From Sphagnum magellanicum (lineage: Eukaryota; Streptophyta; Sphagnopsida; Sphagnales; Sphagnaceae), in contig CM038923.1 of NCBI GenBank assembly GCA_021904315.1, positions 372,001 to 436,000 on the forward strand: a stretch of DNA of 64,000 nt, given 5' to 3'. The translations under genes were made by a program, and so were the position numbers. This document shows, in pieces, positions 23,713 to 36,419 of this stretch (position 1 is the stretch's first letter; each line of letters begins with the position of its first letter). A model generated the notes under the pieces. The model saw only the letters and a program-made list of their open reading frames with translations. It ran no database searches and had not been told where the DNA came from.

Positions 23713-26160
23713 TATCCTTCACAACCTTTGAAATTTAAGGCATAATCTAAATCAACCCTATTCAAATTTCATGTACAAGGAAATAAAATCAAGAATACAA
23801 TGTGAATATAAATGTTGGTAACCTAAGACTATAATATCATACTAGACATTTAAAAACAAAAGTGCTGCAATTGAGAGACATATATAAAGAACCCCTTTGT
23901 TTTCATCTCAAACCTTAGAACTTTACTCCATGAAGCTTAATTTAGTGGGGATTAACACCCAAAGTAGAATGGATCAAAACAAAATTGTCAATGTAAACAA
24001 GACCTCAAATGCTTAAGGTTTTTTCCTCTCCCTGGTCATGTCAATTGCAACATTTAAATAGAACCTTGCCTTGCAAGTTGTTGTCTCTTGACACCAAACT
24101 GCTCTTTAATGCATTACCTTGCTTGCTTTCCATGATGTTAATATGCTCATGCCTTAATCAACCACTAAAATTTTGCATCATATTTCATGAGTTCATAGTG
24201 AGCTTTGTGGCAAAATTAAAACAGTCCTACAATGACTAACATATTCAAAGGCATAAGTATCCCTAACCCTATGTGCCCAAATTACAATAGAAAATTTGTG
24301 TGTACACTTTTTTCAACTCAGTAGTTGATGGTCAAATCACTTATAAACAATATAGGCTTTAGACCTTTGACTGACTAGTCCATTTCAAACAAATAAGGAC
24401 ACATGTCAACATAACAAGTTACTTGTTGCACTATTCTACTTTGTGTACTTGTGACAATGAAGCCTTACATAAAATATGAAATTCTAGAAGTAGATTTTTT
24501 AATTTATAAGCACCTATAGGCTTCCTTTAAGAGTTCAGATCAATTTTCCCCTTTTCATTTGAACTCCAAAAAGTACCCCAAAAGTACCCACAAAATTAGG
24601 TCATTTTTACACATGTTTGTGGATGAATTTAATAATGAAATAAACCTCAATGGACTTGAAAACTTGCATTAAAATATCTAACACATCAATATTGAAATGC
24701 ACCCAAAAAGAAAATCTACTTGCAAAAGAATTTCAAGTACTTTGAAGTACTTTTTGGTCTATTTTTAAACAATCCACAAATGTGAAGGTTTGATTCATAA
24801 CCTTGCAAGTACTTTGAAAAAACATGATTACATCAATTCATATTTGCAAATCAATGTTAACAGTAGTTAAGAAAGGATAACCAAAATGTTTTTTTAATTG
24901 TTTGCATTTAATCATCTACTTGTTACATGTTTTATTCAAAAACCCCAAGTTTTACATTGCAACACTCACTTTTTGTGTCTACTTTATCATGCTTTCACCC
25001 TACATAGCCCAAACAAAACCTAAAAGCAATGCAATACCAATACCCTCATGAAGGTATTCGGGAAAGACAATGGATTGAATTAATTTGGTCCAAGTTATAA
25101 GGGGTATTGCTTACATCACAAACTTGCTCCTTCTTTGTATGAGTGCTTTTACAACACCTTAACAATATGTTCAACGTTCAATGTTGATACAATCATTGAT
25201 ATGATGTTAAAGTGACATTGTAACAACATGTCCTGAAATGGCATTGATATAGTACTAAAACATTTAACATCTTATCAATATTAAATCAATGAAAAAAATA
25301 TGACCAACATTGGCACAACATACATTAATAAGTCATCAAATTGATGACTGTATGTTGAAGATTCAATGCTAATATGGTCATTGATACAATATGTTGATGG
25401 CACTATAACAATATGTATTGAGTTAGCATTGGGATTGTTTTGACATAATTTACATTTTTTCAACACACATTCAAAGAATAAGATCTTGTCAATGCTGAGA
25501 CAACACAAATCGATTAGCTATTGAATTGATGTTGTTACAACCTTCATAAAGGTGCAATTTCAATGTTGTTGCATATCATATAAAATCAACACATTAAAAA
25601 TGTTAAAACAATGGTACTCATTGTCACAACATTAATACAATCCAATGAAATGCTGCAATATCAAATGGGTAAATAACGAACATTGATTCAATATAAATCA
25701 AATCTTGCATTCGATAAATGTTAAAACAACTAATAGCATTGTTTTGACATTGATTCATAGCAAATCAATACAACATTGCATTTATATTGTTCCATATAAA
25801 TTATATAAAATATACAAACATTATGTATAGGTAAAGTGAAAAAAAACTCCAAGTCTTGCACTTTACAAGCTAGTCTTATTTTACAAACTATTTTCCTTGA
25901 AATGATTCACATTGATCACATGAGTTGGAAGGTCAGGCCTAGTCTTAAGATCGATTCTTCGGATTTCTAAAATTTTTGGGTTCCAGTCATTTTCCCGTCA
26001 CCAGTTAAACAGAATAGCAGCTCGCCCTACCGGGCTCATCACATTCCTAGGTGGAATGGGCTTTGTTCCATGGTATCCGTCATTCAGTGGCATAAACTCG
26101 GGCAGTATGTGCTTTTTTAGTACCTATTCCACTGCGGGCTGGGGCAGTATTGAAGGCAGA
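23713..26160. other. AT-rich spacer with recurring 'caacattg/caatgttg' words
   Basis: No gene recognised. From 25140 to 25800 the words caatgttg, cattgata and aacatt recur irregularly. A similar texture (acaacattg, caatacaa) appears at 31.7-32.1 kb, just outside the other solo LTR. Copies of 'caataccctcatg' and 'ggggtattgctt' near 25030-25095 belong to the word family that is common at 32-44 kb. Confidence 0.35.
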
Positions 26161-26189
26161 ATTTAAGTTTTATAAGCGGGCAGTGCACG

Positions 26190-27061
26190 CAGAGCGAGAG
26201 AAAGAGTGAGAGAGAGAGAGAGAAACGGGCGTTGTTGTCTTGTGTCTCTCGCACTTCCTTCTTCCGCCATTGCCGCTATTGTCAGCGATTTCAATACTTC
26301 CAAGGACATTGTGTTGCGGGTTAAGCTGCATGCAAGCTCTTCCAGTGCTCTGAACAACAAACGGCTGACGGGATTTGAACATTTTGGCGAAAATGTGGTA
26401 AGACCTTAAAGATTCTTCTTCTTCTTCTGATCTTCGTCATCTTTTTCTTCTGATGCATGCGTGGAAGCCTAAAGTAATAAAGCTGGAGCTCTTTCTGTCT
26501 GATATGTAGGCAGAAGTAGTTATATCCGAAATCTGTGTGAGAGAGAGGGGGGAATGAATGCGAGAATGTAGGATTTTCACTCAAGAAACAGAGCTCTCAA
26601 GCTGTTGTAGCTGAAGCTCTAATACTATTCTAGAGCCAACTGCAAATCAGGCAGGGCATGCCGTTGTAAGTGACGACAAACGAGAGCGGCACAATGAACG
26701 ACCTTCTAGTGGTATGTATGTTGCTAACCCTGTCCTGGTATCACGATTTTTCCTTTCTGTAAAAGAGTCGCTCATAATGGATTGCGTGCTTGCGATGCAT
26801 CAGATTCCTGCCTCCAACTGCCTCCAAGGAACTGATTGCAGAGTGTTTTTTTTTTCCTCTTCTTGAAACTCGCAATCCTCCTGTGTTGTAGTTTTAAGCA
26901 AGATTTTTTTTTCTCGTCTGAAACAGGACCTTATCCGAACAAGCAAGTGCTTGTCGGACTTCTGCTGCAACGTTGTGACCAGATCCTTCACCGTAGAGAT
27001 GCTTAAGGAAACTCTGCGACCTACTGAAACAGAGCTATTATGCTATTTCACGGTGCTTTAG
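26190..27061 (+). pseudogene. Exon-like fragments of an unidentified gene
   Basis: A GA-rich run (26190-26226), of the kind common in plant 5' leaders, precedes an open frame that includes DFNTSKDIVLRVKLHASSSS and GFEHFGENV and ends at a good donor (gtaaga at 26398). A second stretch, 26929-27061, follows an acceptor (aaacag) and reads DLIRTSKCLSDFCCN...LKETLRPTE to a stop. I recognise no family. They may be 5' exons of the same locus as the next two features or an independent fragment. Coding status is not proven. Confidence 0.3.
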
Positions 27062-27689
27062 AGGAGCAAATCGGCAATCTAGAGGAAATGCGAGTTTTCG
27101 ATTAGCGGGATGCTTGCTTGTTTGCTTGTCTACTGCTTAAATTGTGCACATCTTCTTCAGAACTTGAACTAGTGTCAATAGCTCAGGCCATATCAACTAC
27201 CAAAACTCTATGATCTTCTTGTCTCGTCTGCAAAATAGGTTGAAACAAAAGCTTCAGCTGCTCAGAAAAGCAAGCTCTACCAGAACTAGTATTGTTTTCA
27301 CTGTTCACCATTGAATGCAGGAGAAACAGTGGAACCTTCTGATCCAAGCAAGCTTGTATGATGTGGTATGCTTTCCAGTGCAACTACAAAAACTGCATTG
27401 CATTAGGGCCATAACAAATCAACCAACTTGATTGATTTCCTGTGCAACTAGAAAATGCAATATAGAGTTCCAACAGATGTGGTAACAGTGGCATTAATGT
27501 ATACCTTAGGTCTTACATGCAGCTGCTTGCCTGTACAGAAATGAAGCTTACCCTCATCACAAGCTTGTTCGCAGCTTGGGTGATCACTACACATGATTTT
27601 CATTACTGATGTCTTTTAAGTGCTAGCCAACATTGTGATGCAGTCCTCTTGTTGCTTCCAGAAACTTAATAGAAACTCAGAGGATGCAC

Positions 27690-28640
27690 ATGTTCTATAA
27701 TGCAGTTTACCCAAAATGTTGGGCAGAAGATATAACCTATACTTTATCTACACCCACCCACTGTCAGGAGTTGCTGAAGTTTGTAAGGAGTCATGGCAGG
27801 TTGAAATTTCAACACATTGAACACATGGACAGTGTGGAATGTGGTGTAGTAAGTGTTGGAAATGTAAAAAGTTTTAATGTGGTATTTGTCTATGAACTAG
27901 AGAAAAACTTTGCTAGCAAAATTTGATTGTAGGTTATGTGTAGTTTGAGGAGTGAATGATTTTGAATCACAATCATCGAGGTGTAGAACTGTTTATGATT
28001 GTTAACATGAGATCACAAAAATAATGAACATAATTGGATGCTTATAGGATTTGTTTGTGCAAGTAGTTGTGTGGTAGGCACCAAAGTTTTGCAAAGAACA
28101 TTTGAAATAGCGGTGAGATTTTAAAACCAAGATGCTCATGAGTTTTATATCTTGATAATGCAGCAGAAGTCATTCAATGTGTAGGTCTTCCAAAGATTGT
28201 TGCGTTTACTCCTGCTTGCAGGCACTTAGGCTGTCTCACCAGGTACACTATGACATATGAAGTTCATCTCCTTCTCATTCCATCAAATCTTAAAAGGCTT
28301 GTCCTATTTCCATTCTATGCAATTAGTCACTCAATGGGGATGAAGAGTGTTTTAGTTTCTGGTGACTAAATCACAATTGGTAGCCTACAGTTTGAAAAAG
28401 ACTAATGAAGAGGGTTTGTGAATTATAGGTTTCGTGGGGAGAAGACAGTGGATGCTTTGGTGGAATGGGCGGCAACAGCCCTTCTCAAGTTGCCTCGCAT
28501 CTTATACTATGGTGATAAAGGCTTGGTAACCCACAATACCCACTATCTGAGCAGTAGTTTTGTGGTTGAAGTTCTGCAAGGTTGCCTCTGTTGCCTCTGT
28601 CTTGAATTTGCAACAGCCCACTTTATACTTGTGTGAAGTT
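27690..28640 (+). pseudogene. ERdj3A/TMS1-like (J-domain/thioredoxin-fold) gene fragment
   Basis: The best block joins 28170-28242 (VGLPKIVAFTPACRHLGCLT) to an exon from 28429 (RFRGEKTVDALVEWAATALL, KLPRILYYGDKGLV) across a clean GT...AG intron (caccag|gtacac ... ttatag|gtttcg). This is the pattern of the thioredoxin-like C-terminal part of plant ERdj3A/TMS1-type ER co-chaperones: (V/L)P.(I/V)VAF.P.C, CL.R(Y/F).G...VDA...W.AT..L.LPRI.YY. Upstream, 27755-27870 could give the preceding exon (SHG...VECGVVSVGN). No J domain, signal peptide or continuation after LVTHN was found and later frames are closed, so I call it a fragment. The family call rests on memory of the pattern. Confidence 0.45.
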
Positions 28641-30227
28641 TTGATTAGTCAAGTTTTTGGATCTTCAGTTCAGAGAATGCACACAACAATTGATTGCAGA
28701 GTGCTTCTGGAAGGGAATCATGGCCTTGCCATCGTGAACCCAAATCATGAATCCGAGCTAATTACTTGATCATTTGTTGGGTGAAATACATGCAGATGAC
28801 AGATGTCATCCAGAAAACAGGTCTTCACTTAATTTTTCTTTGCCTGCACTGTTGGTGATGACATACATGATGTCGATGAATATTATTGCTTCCATGCTTT
28901 GTTGGAAATTACATCGAGCAGAACTGTGTTTACAATGGTAGGAATTCAGTGTTCAACATTAAGCTTCTAGGACAACAAACAAAAAAACGAAATTAGATCA
29001 AAGAATGCTTTCTAGGACTTCGCATATTTTCTTGTGTGGAAACTTAGCAAAACTGGCTTGTGCTTTTTCTTCTTCACCTTGAACCAAATTTGCAAGTGGT
29101 TGTTTGTTTATACTCGAAGCTGCTGCACACAAATTAGGAACTTTGAAGACAATTCCTTCACTGTAGTAGACTCTGTTGTTGAAAGATTGTCTATCCAGTG
29201 TCGATAAATAGTTCCTAGTACAATATTACGTAGGATCTGGATCTGGATTTGACCATTGCACTGCTGAAAGAAAGTCTCCTTTCAGAAGTTCGGATTCCGG
29301 AATAACCCCAAGCCCTTGCGTGGCAATAGAATTTTTTCTCACGTCGTTCTTTTGTATATAGTCGAACATTTGCACTTCCTCTATTATTAGAATTGTGTAC
29401 AGGAAGTTGTTGCTCATGAAGTAGGTGTGCAACTCTGGTATAATGTGGGGTCCCTTCACTTGTGAAAATCATGAGAGATTGCTGCTGCGTATGGCATGGT
29501 ATCGTGACGCTTGTAACCCCTAATCTTGCTTTCCAGGAGTCAGCCACTCCTGAGTTTCTGTGTCCAATCCATTTCATGCACCCTCCAAAGTACTAGGGTT
29601 TCAAATTTTGACAATAGTTGTTTTTGCAGTTGCAACAAAATGAGGTCAAGGTTGAGATCATGTCTCCTGACATACCTATTTGTGCTCCTTTCATGAGAAT
29701 CTGTAAATTGTTGGTCTGTGAATGATCAGTCCTTGCATCTCATTGGGAGCTGCTGTTATAACCTTTTTCTCTTTTTCACGCACCTTTTAATCTGCCTTCT
29801 GTGGCTTGCAGCAATTGAGAGCAAGTCTTTCAGCCAAAGCAAATATTGAAAGGACCACTGGCAGATGATGGTGGGCAAGGATTTTGCTTTACAATGAAAA
29901 ACTGCAGCTTCAAGCAGTACTCAGGCCACATCCAGTAACACCCCATGGGATGACATTCAGGGAGTTGATGGCACATGCACACATCTTCAAGCATTCATAG
30001 ATCTACTACGGACAATTGATGTTACAATGCAGATGGTGCTGAGTGCTGCTACTTGTTAGTCATACTAGTTGGAAAATAGTATGCAGAGCAGAGATAGCTA
30101 GTTCATTTCCATTGATTTCACCTCCTTGATCCTGGGCCCTGACAAATATATAACATGATTTTTGCACTCTGTCAACTTTTAGTGGGAAGAGCAAAACCTT
30201 GGACTCACTTGTGCCCCTTGTAGAGGA
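28641..30227. other. Spacer between gene fragments
   Basis: Nothing certain. A possible exon at about 29935-30057 on the plus strand reads NTPWDDIQGVDGTCTHLQAF and LLRTIDVTMQMVLSAAT. The 120-codon minus-strand ORF at 29215-29577 shows no motif. Confidence 0.25.
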
Positions 30228-30713
30228 ATGGTAGAAATTGAAATGGTGTTAAAGGTCAGGGAGGTGGGTGAGAGTCTTGATACTCTGTTCAAGCACGAGG
30301 ATTGCCAAGACAGGGAAGCAGTGCTTATTCGAGCAAGCTTTTCCAACGTAGGAGAGAGTTTGGTTGGTGGCTTGACCCTGGGATCCAAGCGAGCAGCTGT
30401 TTGTGCAGAACCTTCAAACACCTCCTGTCCTTCAGCAACATTTATGTTGTCTACTTATCCTTCAAAGGCCACAGTTGCAAGCTCACATGCAAGCTCTGTG
30501 TCTTCACAGCCCATTCCCATTGTCCTGCAAGAGAAACACAATCCATATGTTACAGACAAAGGACATTTGGTCATATGGCTAGATGCCATGAAAGCTCAGT
30601 CTCCTCCCCAGTTCCACTCTCTTCATGGAGATACTCCTGAATCATATGACATGGAAGCAGCAGAATATGCAGCTTGGCTTGTAAGCAACAAGAACTTCAA
30701 AACCCTCAAGTGA
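30228..30713 (+). pseudogene. Trehalose-6-phosphate phosphatase-like N-terminal fragment
   Basis: Open frame of 161 codons ending TGA. Its last third, YVTDKGHLVIWLDAMKAQSP followed by PESYDMEAAEYAAWLVSNKN, has the organisation of the region just before the catalytic domain of plant trehalose-phosphate phosphatases (W.D.M.A.SP ... Y..W...HPSAL..F). The enzyme would remove phosphate from trehalose-6-phosphate, but the frame stops at FKTLK, before the DXDGT motif, and no catalytic exon follows: a solo LTR begins 150 bp downstream. The first half (LFKHEDCQDREAVLIRASFS) is not recognisable to me. Either an exon whose partners were lost or a captured fragment. Confidence 0.45.
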
Positions 30714-30864
30714 AGATTTGGATGGTAGATAGGGAATTGCAATGGTTGGGCTTCTATTGTACATTTATTCCTTCATAATTGCTAGCCACACTCTCATGGA
30801 GTCTTTCATCTGGTTTTTGAGTCTGCTTCTTGAGTCCTTGTTGACATAAGTGTCATTGTGGATA

Positions 30865-31683
30865 TGATGCGCTCCCAAGTCATGGGGTGAAACCCACTTG
30901 AGGGTTTCACAAAGTCAAGTTGTGGAAAGTTGAACTTGGTAGCACGCTCCCGGCTTCCAACTCTAGAAGGGGGTGGAGGGTCGAGTTGGGAGCCCCGGGA
31001 GTAAATAGGAAGAGGAACTAGCTTAGCTCGTGTGAATCTGCATCCAAAAACCAACCAAATCGGGTTAGTTTAGCATTCGGGACACCCTTTGGTGTTGGGA
31101 CTTGCCACGGGCACTTGGACACACAAGACTCACCACGGCCCGGACTCGGGGGAAGCCACCACCTTCCCCCATATAGTATTCTCTGCGGCTGGTCGCGGAG
31201 GCTACATACGAATGGCACAAATTCCCGGGACTCCCGAAATGGAGTCCCGAAATTGTCCCGGCGGGACTCCCAGAACTTTGAACCGCCATAACTCCCAACT
31301 GCAGAGTTGGATCGCAACGAGGTCTGAACCAAAGTTGTAGCCCTCGTTGAGATCTTTTCAACGCCATGTCGCACACTCAAATCGGACGTGGGGAAGAGGT
31401 CGATTCCCGACTTTTAGTGGTCGGGAGTCAAACTGCCAATTTTACTCCCGGCCCTTCTTTTGCCCATAACTTGGGCTGCAGATGTCCAAATTGCCAATGC
31501 GAGGGCATTTTCGATATCTACGTTTCAAGACCTTTCCAATGACACTAAGAACAGTGCAATGCGAGGTGTTTTGCCCCTTGCTGTCGAGCTCTGAACATTC
31601 GGGAGTCCCGGAAGACTCCCAACCTCCAACTTTTCCAAGTGTTGGGCTTCACCCCCACACTTGGCCAAAGTGGGGTTGTGACA
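30865..31683 (-). mobile_element. Solo LTR, copy 2 (819 bp, inverted, target duplication GGATA)
   Basis: On the minus strand it starts TGTCACAACCCCACTTTGGC and ends TTGGGAGCGCATCA, the same termini as the LTR at 22887. The duplication GGATA flanks it at 30860-30864 and 31684-31688. Sequence is collinear with copy 1 throughout. It lies just past the phosphatase-like fragment; ORFs inside are not genes. Confidence 0.9.
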
Positions 31684-31688
31684 GGATA

Positions 31689-32160
31689 CCTTCCAACTAA
31701 GATATGGAAGAATGCTGATTGAAAAGTAACATAAACAACAAGAATACAACATTGAGTCAATATTGAATATCTAGTTTGTAGCTATGTTGTTGCAACATTG
31801 CATCCCCTATGTTCAACAATGCACATGCAATGCAAGTACAATGTTGAAAAAATATGAGTACAACATAAATACAAAATATAGACAACATGAATACAATATA
31901 GAATCAATACAATAATAGAGTTTAGAACCATATTGTAACAACATTGTATCATTTATAACTAAAAATGCATATCCAATACAATCATAATACTAATGCAATA
32001 TCATTACAATATGAACATAATGTGAATACAACATGGCAAACAACATAAATACAATGCAAATATGATGCTACATGAATTATCATTAAAACAATACCAAAAT
32101 TAAATCAATATAATCTGAATTGTTTCAATGCCTATTTTACACGAACAAAGCACTAAACCT
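31689..32160. other. Low-complexity 'acaacattg/aatacaa' spacer
   Basis: Recurring words acaacattg, caatacaa and aatatgaata without a fixed period. No coding potential. Confidence 0.4.
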
Positions 32161-33245
32161 TGGACATCTTGTAAAAGTATTGTGAAAACACTTAAATAGC
32201 ACTAATACAAAGGGGTCCCCATTTTGTGATGTATGCCCAAAATTACTCAATGCCATGCAATAACCCTATTAGGGTATATTATAAAACCTTTGGGTTCCAT
32301 AACATATTTAAAGAGTTTTACAAGGGTATTACATAGCCCTAACAAACCCTAGAAGGAATGTAATACCTTCCTAAGGATATTTTTTAAACAATATGGATTG
32401 TTTTATTTTAGTCCAAACTACTAGAGGGGTATTGCTTTTGCCCATGGATACTCAATGGGTGTGCAATACTTCTCTTAAGGTATATAAAAAATCTTTTGGG
32501 TTCCATCACATATTTATCTTGGAGGGGTATTGCTTAAACCTACAAGGAAAACAATACCATGTTTGGGGTAATCTTTAAACAACATGGGTTCAATTATTTT
32601 GGTTTGAATTATCAAAGGGGTATTGCTCATGCCCAGAAGTTTTCAATTCACATGCATTACCCCTCTTTGGATATCCCATAAAACCTTTTGGCTCCATAAC
32701 AAATCTTTTGGAATTTGGAAAGGTATTGCATAGTCCTAGGAAAACCTAGAAGGAAAGTAATACCCACATCATTTTGTAATAATATCGTAAACCATGAAAC
32801 AAAAGAATTTTTTTTAACATACTTATTCCATGCTCACTATATCATACCAAACATATTGATTCAAATAAATGAAGGTATTGCAAAGTTCTTCACATTAATA
32901 GTAAATGTCACTTGAACAAAGTTATGTAGTTTAAATGCAATACTTGCATCATTTTAAGATATTTGCATTCACCATGAAACTTGGAGATGTATTATGTAGC
33001 CCTACTAGAACTTAGATGAATACAATACTTGCACCATATTGTGACAATATTTTAAATCATGATACAAATGAAGGTATTGTCAAATTGCTCACATTGATGG
33101 TAAAAGGTAATGAAACTATCATTAAAATGAGGGTATTGCAATTACACTTCAAAACTTTGTTGAACTCGACCTTATACCATCAATGTGACAAATATTGCAA
33201 TACTTTCATTTACATGTACCAACAATTCACATTGGTCCAATAAAC
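32160..33245 (+). repeat. Left arm of a large inverted repeat, built of ~200-bp tandem units
   Basis: Units beginning near 32290, 32500 and 32690 share 'ttccataacatattt', 'ggggtattgc' and 'aaacctagaaggaa', spaced about 190-205 bp. Read on the other strand these words are those of 35.85-36.2 kb ('ccttctaggttttggtaggg', 'gatatgttatggagccc'), so the two regions are arms of an inverted repeat. Confidence 0.65.
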
Positions 33246-35500
33246 AATTCTTACCATTTATGAGTTTGAAAATGTCTTTCAACTATATTTAATGTTTAAT
33301 TAAAAAATTTAACATAAAATAATCATTAAGATATTATATGTATAAAAATGAAATAATAATAATAAATCCACAAATTAATTAATTAAGTTTTTTTTGGATA
33401 TATTGTAAAATAAAATTTACATAGAAATAAGATAATACATTGACTAAGTACATGATATTATGGTACTTATATTTCAACATTCAATGAAAACCTTGATTGA
33501 AAGAAGTCAAGGTTCTTATTGAAGGATTTTTTTTATGTTATAGGGAAAAAAAGAAAAAAAACCAAGGATGATTTTGTTGATGCTAGGGTTGATGAAAGAT
33601 GCCTATGGCTTACCTTAAAATATTGATAAATGATACAATGCATTATTATGTTGTAAGAAATTCCAATTACATTTTGGAGGCAACATAACTCAACAATGTG
33701 GGAAGTCCTAATTTGCAAGGAAGAGTCAGTGGGGGAGCATTTGGTGTTTATTCTTATGAAAATGATTACTTTGATGCTCATATCTTTGATGAATTTAGTT
33801 TTGAAAAGGCAATCCCTAGAGGTTATCAAGTTAGAGATTGAAGCAACAACTTGATTATATTCAATTAAGGTAGGATGATGACATCATTGAATTAAGAGTG
33901 TTTGAAAAGCAAAAACCACTTGGAGTTGGGATGCATGAAAATGGAACTTGGGCACATCCTAATGTCCAAAATGATCATAGTACTAATCTTTGATCATCAC
34001 AAACAAGTTTAGCCACATGAGGTAACATATAAATCAGCGACATGAAGGACATGATTTCTACTAGCCATTTGACCAACTACTTAATGCTTAGGTCTTCTCC
34101 TAGAAAACCTACTATATTTTTTTATTAAAGTGTCGATTTGATAATCTGGGTGGTGAACATTTTAAGATAGTTCCATTCACAAAAGAATCATTGTTGTGTT
34201 CAACGAAAGTTGCAAGGTTCAACATCATCATGCTTGATGTAGTAGTTTCTTTGGTGGATTCAATCTATACAAGGAATTCCACAATTGAGTTTTGTTCAGC
34301 TTCTCAAGGTGTTGAGAACATTGCATAACAACTTGGCCTTCACAAAGTTTTCAAATCCACACAAACTTTGGCATGGCTTCCAAGAGTTTATGAACATTCT
34401 CATACCCAACTATTTGAAGGTTTCTACAAAGCTTCCAAGAGCAAACCCTCCTTTGTGAACAAACAACAATTCGAGCATTAATTCCTTGTAGTCAATTATC
34501 ATTTTTAGAACACTATGGAAGTTAATTATATTGTTGTTGTTGCAATGATAGTGGTGTGGTGGGAGATGGAGAACGCACCTTTTCCACCCTATGATTTACT
34601 AAAGCATTCCCATGCTCTTTTAAAACACCATCTGGTTTTCCGCCACAAAAAAAATTTGGGCTTGTTTAGTGTGCAAACACCTATCCAAGTGCTTACATAT
34701 GGGTGCTTGGAAGGATTATTTGAAGTTGTTTATACTATTGTCACCAAATTAGGCATCTGTTTATAACATTGTTACATTTCATCATCATCTAGTTAAAAAA
34801 CACTCCACCTTGAATATCTTGTTAATTTGATGGGTAAAGAATCTTCAATAGGTTGGAGAATAGGCAATTTCGTTTTTCATGTTTGCTTGCTAGTTAGAAA
34901 AAAATGATAATTATGTGTTTATTATGCAACTAATGTGGGACATTACTTCATGTGGAGGAGCCAGAGGTTACATCTAGTACATATTATAAATCTTCATTGC
35001 TAATATTTTGTTACAAAATTCCAAAACCTCAGATTAGAAATAACAACTTACATAATTTATATATTGGTTTCATGGTGCACTATTTTCATTTTGAAAATTT
35101 TCGATTATACTTGAAGAATTTGACTCACAACTCACAACAACCTTTGATGTAGGGGGTGCATGAAAATGGAGACAAAACTGTGATCGAAAAATTATTTCGG
35201 GTTTAACTTTTTGTAAGTTAATAGTATTTTAGTTTATAATCATCATAAATATAAGGATTTAAATAATGGATCTTGGGGAAAATCATGTTACATCCATTAC
35301 AATATGATTATATACCATAGCCTAATTGATGAGCTTAGTTGCTATTTTAAGAGCATTTGGAGCACAAATTCTAAACAACCACAATTGGAAAAATGTACAC
35401 CATTGAAAAAATATCAAACATGAATTTTTGATTTTCACAAATTCTGAATTCTAAAATTAATTAATAAATTTTACATTAAACCCTAAACCCTTGTACCATC
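33246..35500. other. Central part between the inverted arms, with decayed coding-like sequence
   Basis: Plus-strand pieces read like old exons: GGAFGVYSYENDYFDAHIFD (33730-33790), RFDNLGGEHFKIVPFTKESL (34134-34200), LLKHSHALLKHHLVFRHKKN (34593-34652). Frame changes and stops separate them, and I recognise no family. If the inverted arms bound a mobile element, these would be its internal gene. Confidence 0.3.
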
Positions 35501-36235
35501 AATGTGACCAATTTTGCATTATGTTCATTTTTATATATGTTAAATCATATTGTAAAGTGAATAAATAATTTTGAAAACATGAACTTCATGATATATTGGC
35601 AGGGAATCAAAAATTTAAAAAATATTCGTATTTTTCATGGTGAATGTAAATATCCCATGATGATGTAAATATTACATTTAAATTCCATAACTTTGTTCAA
35701 ATGACGTTTTACCATTAATGTGAAGAACTTTGTAATGCCTTCATTTACTTAAATCAATATGTAGGGCATGTTATATTGAACATGGAATAAATATTTTTAA
35801 AAATATCTTTTTGTTTCATGGTTTAAGATATTATCGTAATATGGTGCAAATATTGTTTTCCTTCTAGGTTTTGGTATGGCTATGCATTACCCCTCCAAGT
35901 TTGAAAGATATGTTATGGAGCCTAATGTATTTTTGGGATAAGTTATAAGGGGTATTGCAAGTGTAGCCCATTTAGGGTATTGCATCCCTTCTAGGTTTTG
36001 GTAGGGCTATGCAATACTCCAAGTTTCAAAAGATATGTTATGGAGCCCAATGTATTTTTGGGATAAATTATAAGGGGTATTATAGGTGTAGCCCATTCAA
36101 GGCATTGCATCCCTTCTAAGTTTTGGTAGGGCTATGCAATACCCTTCAAATTGTTGAAAGATATGATATGGAGCCCAAACTATTTTAGGGGTGCGAAGAA
36201 TGGGATATTGCACATTTATTGAGTATTTTACTTTG
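35501..36235 (-). repeat. Right arm of the large inverted repeat, ~120-bp tandem units
   Basis: Three units share 'aggttttggtagggctatgc', 'gatatgttatggagcc' and 'aaggggtatt', with starts near 35866, 35990 and 36112. They are the reverse complement of the left arm's words. The segment 35600-35860 also mirrors 32880-33110 ('ttgcaccatattgtgacaat' against 'atcgtaatatggtgcaaat'). Confidence 0.65.
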
Positions 36236-36419
36236 TGAACCTAAGTACAACATGCATTAAATTTGTCTAAATTGAACTAGAGCTCCATGATGCTTTGATT
36301 ATCCACTTGGTTTGCAATACCCCCATGGAAAACACTCTCTAAATAGAACTAACAATACCATTATAGGGGGGGTGTTAAATACGTTAATCGTCCCCTTATT
36401 TATTTTGTTTGAATGAATA

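Noticed and set aside
29215-29577. 120-codon minus-strand ORF
   Set aside because: No recognisable motif, composition like the surrounding DNA, and opposite strand to the gene fragments around it.
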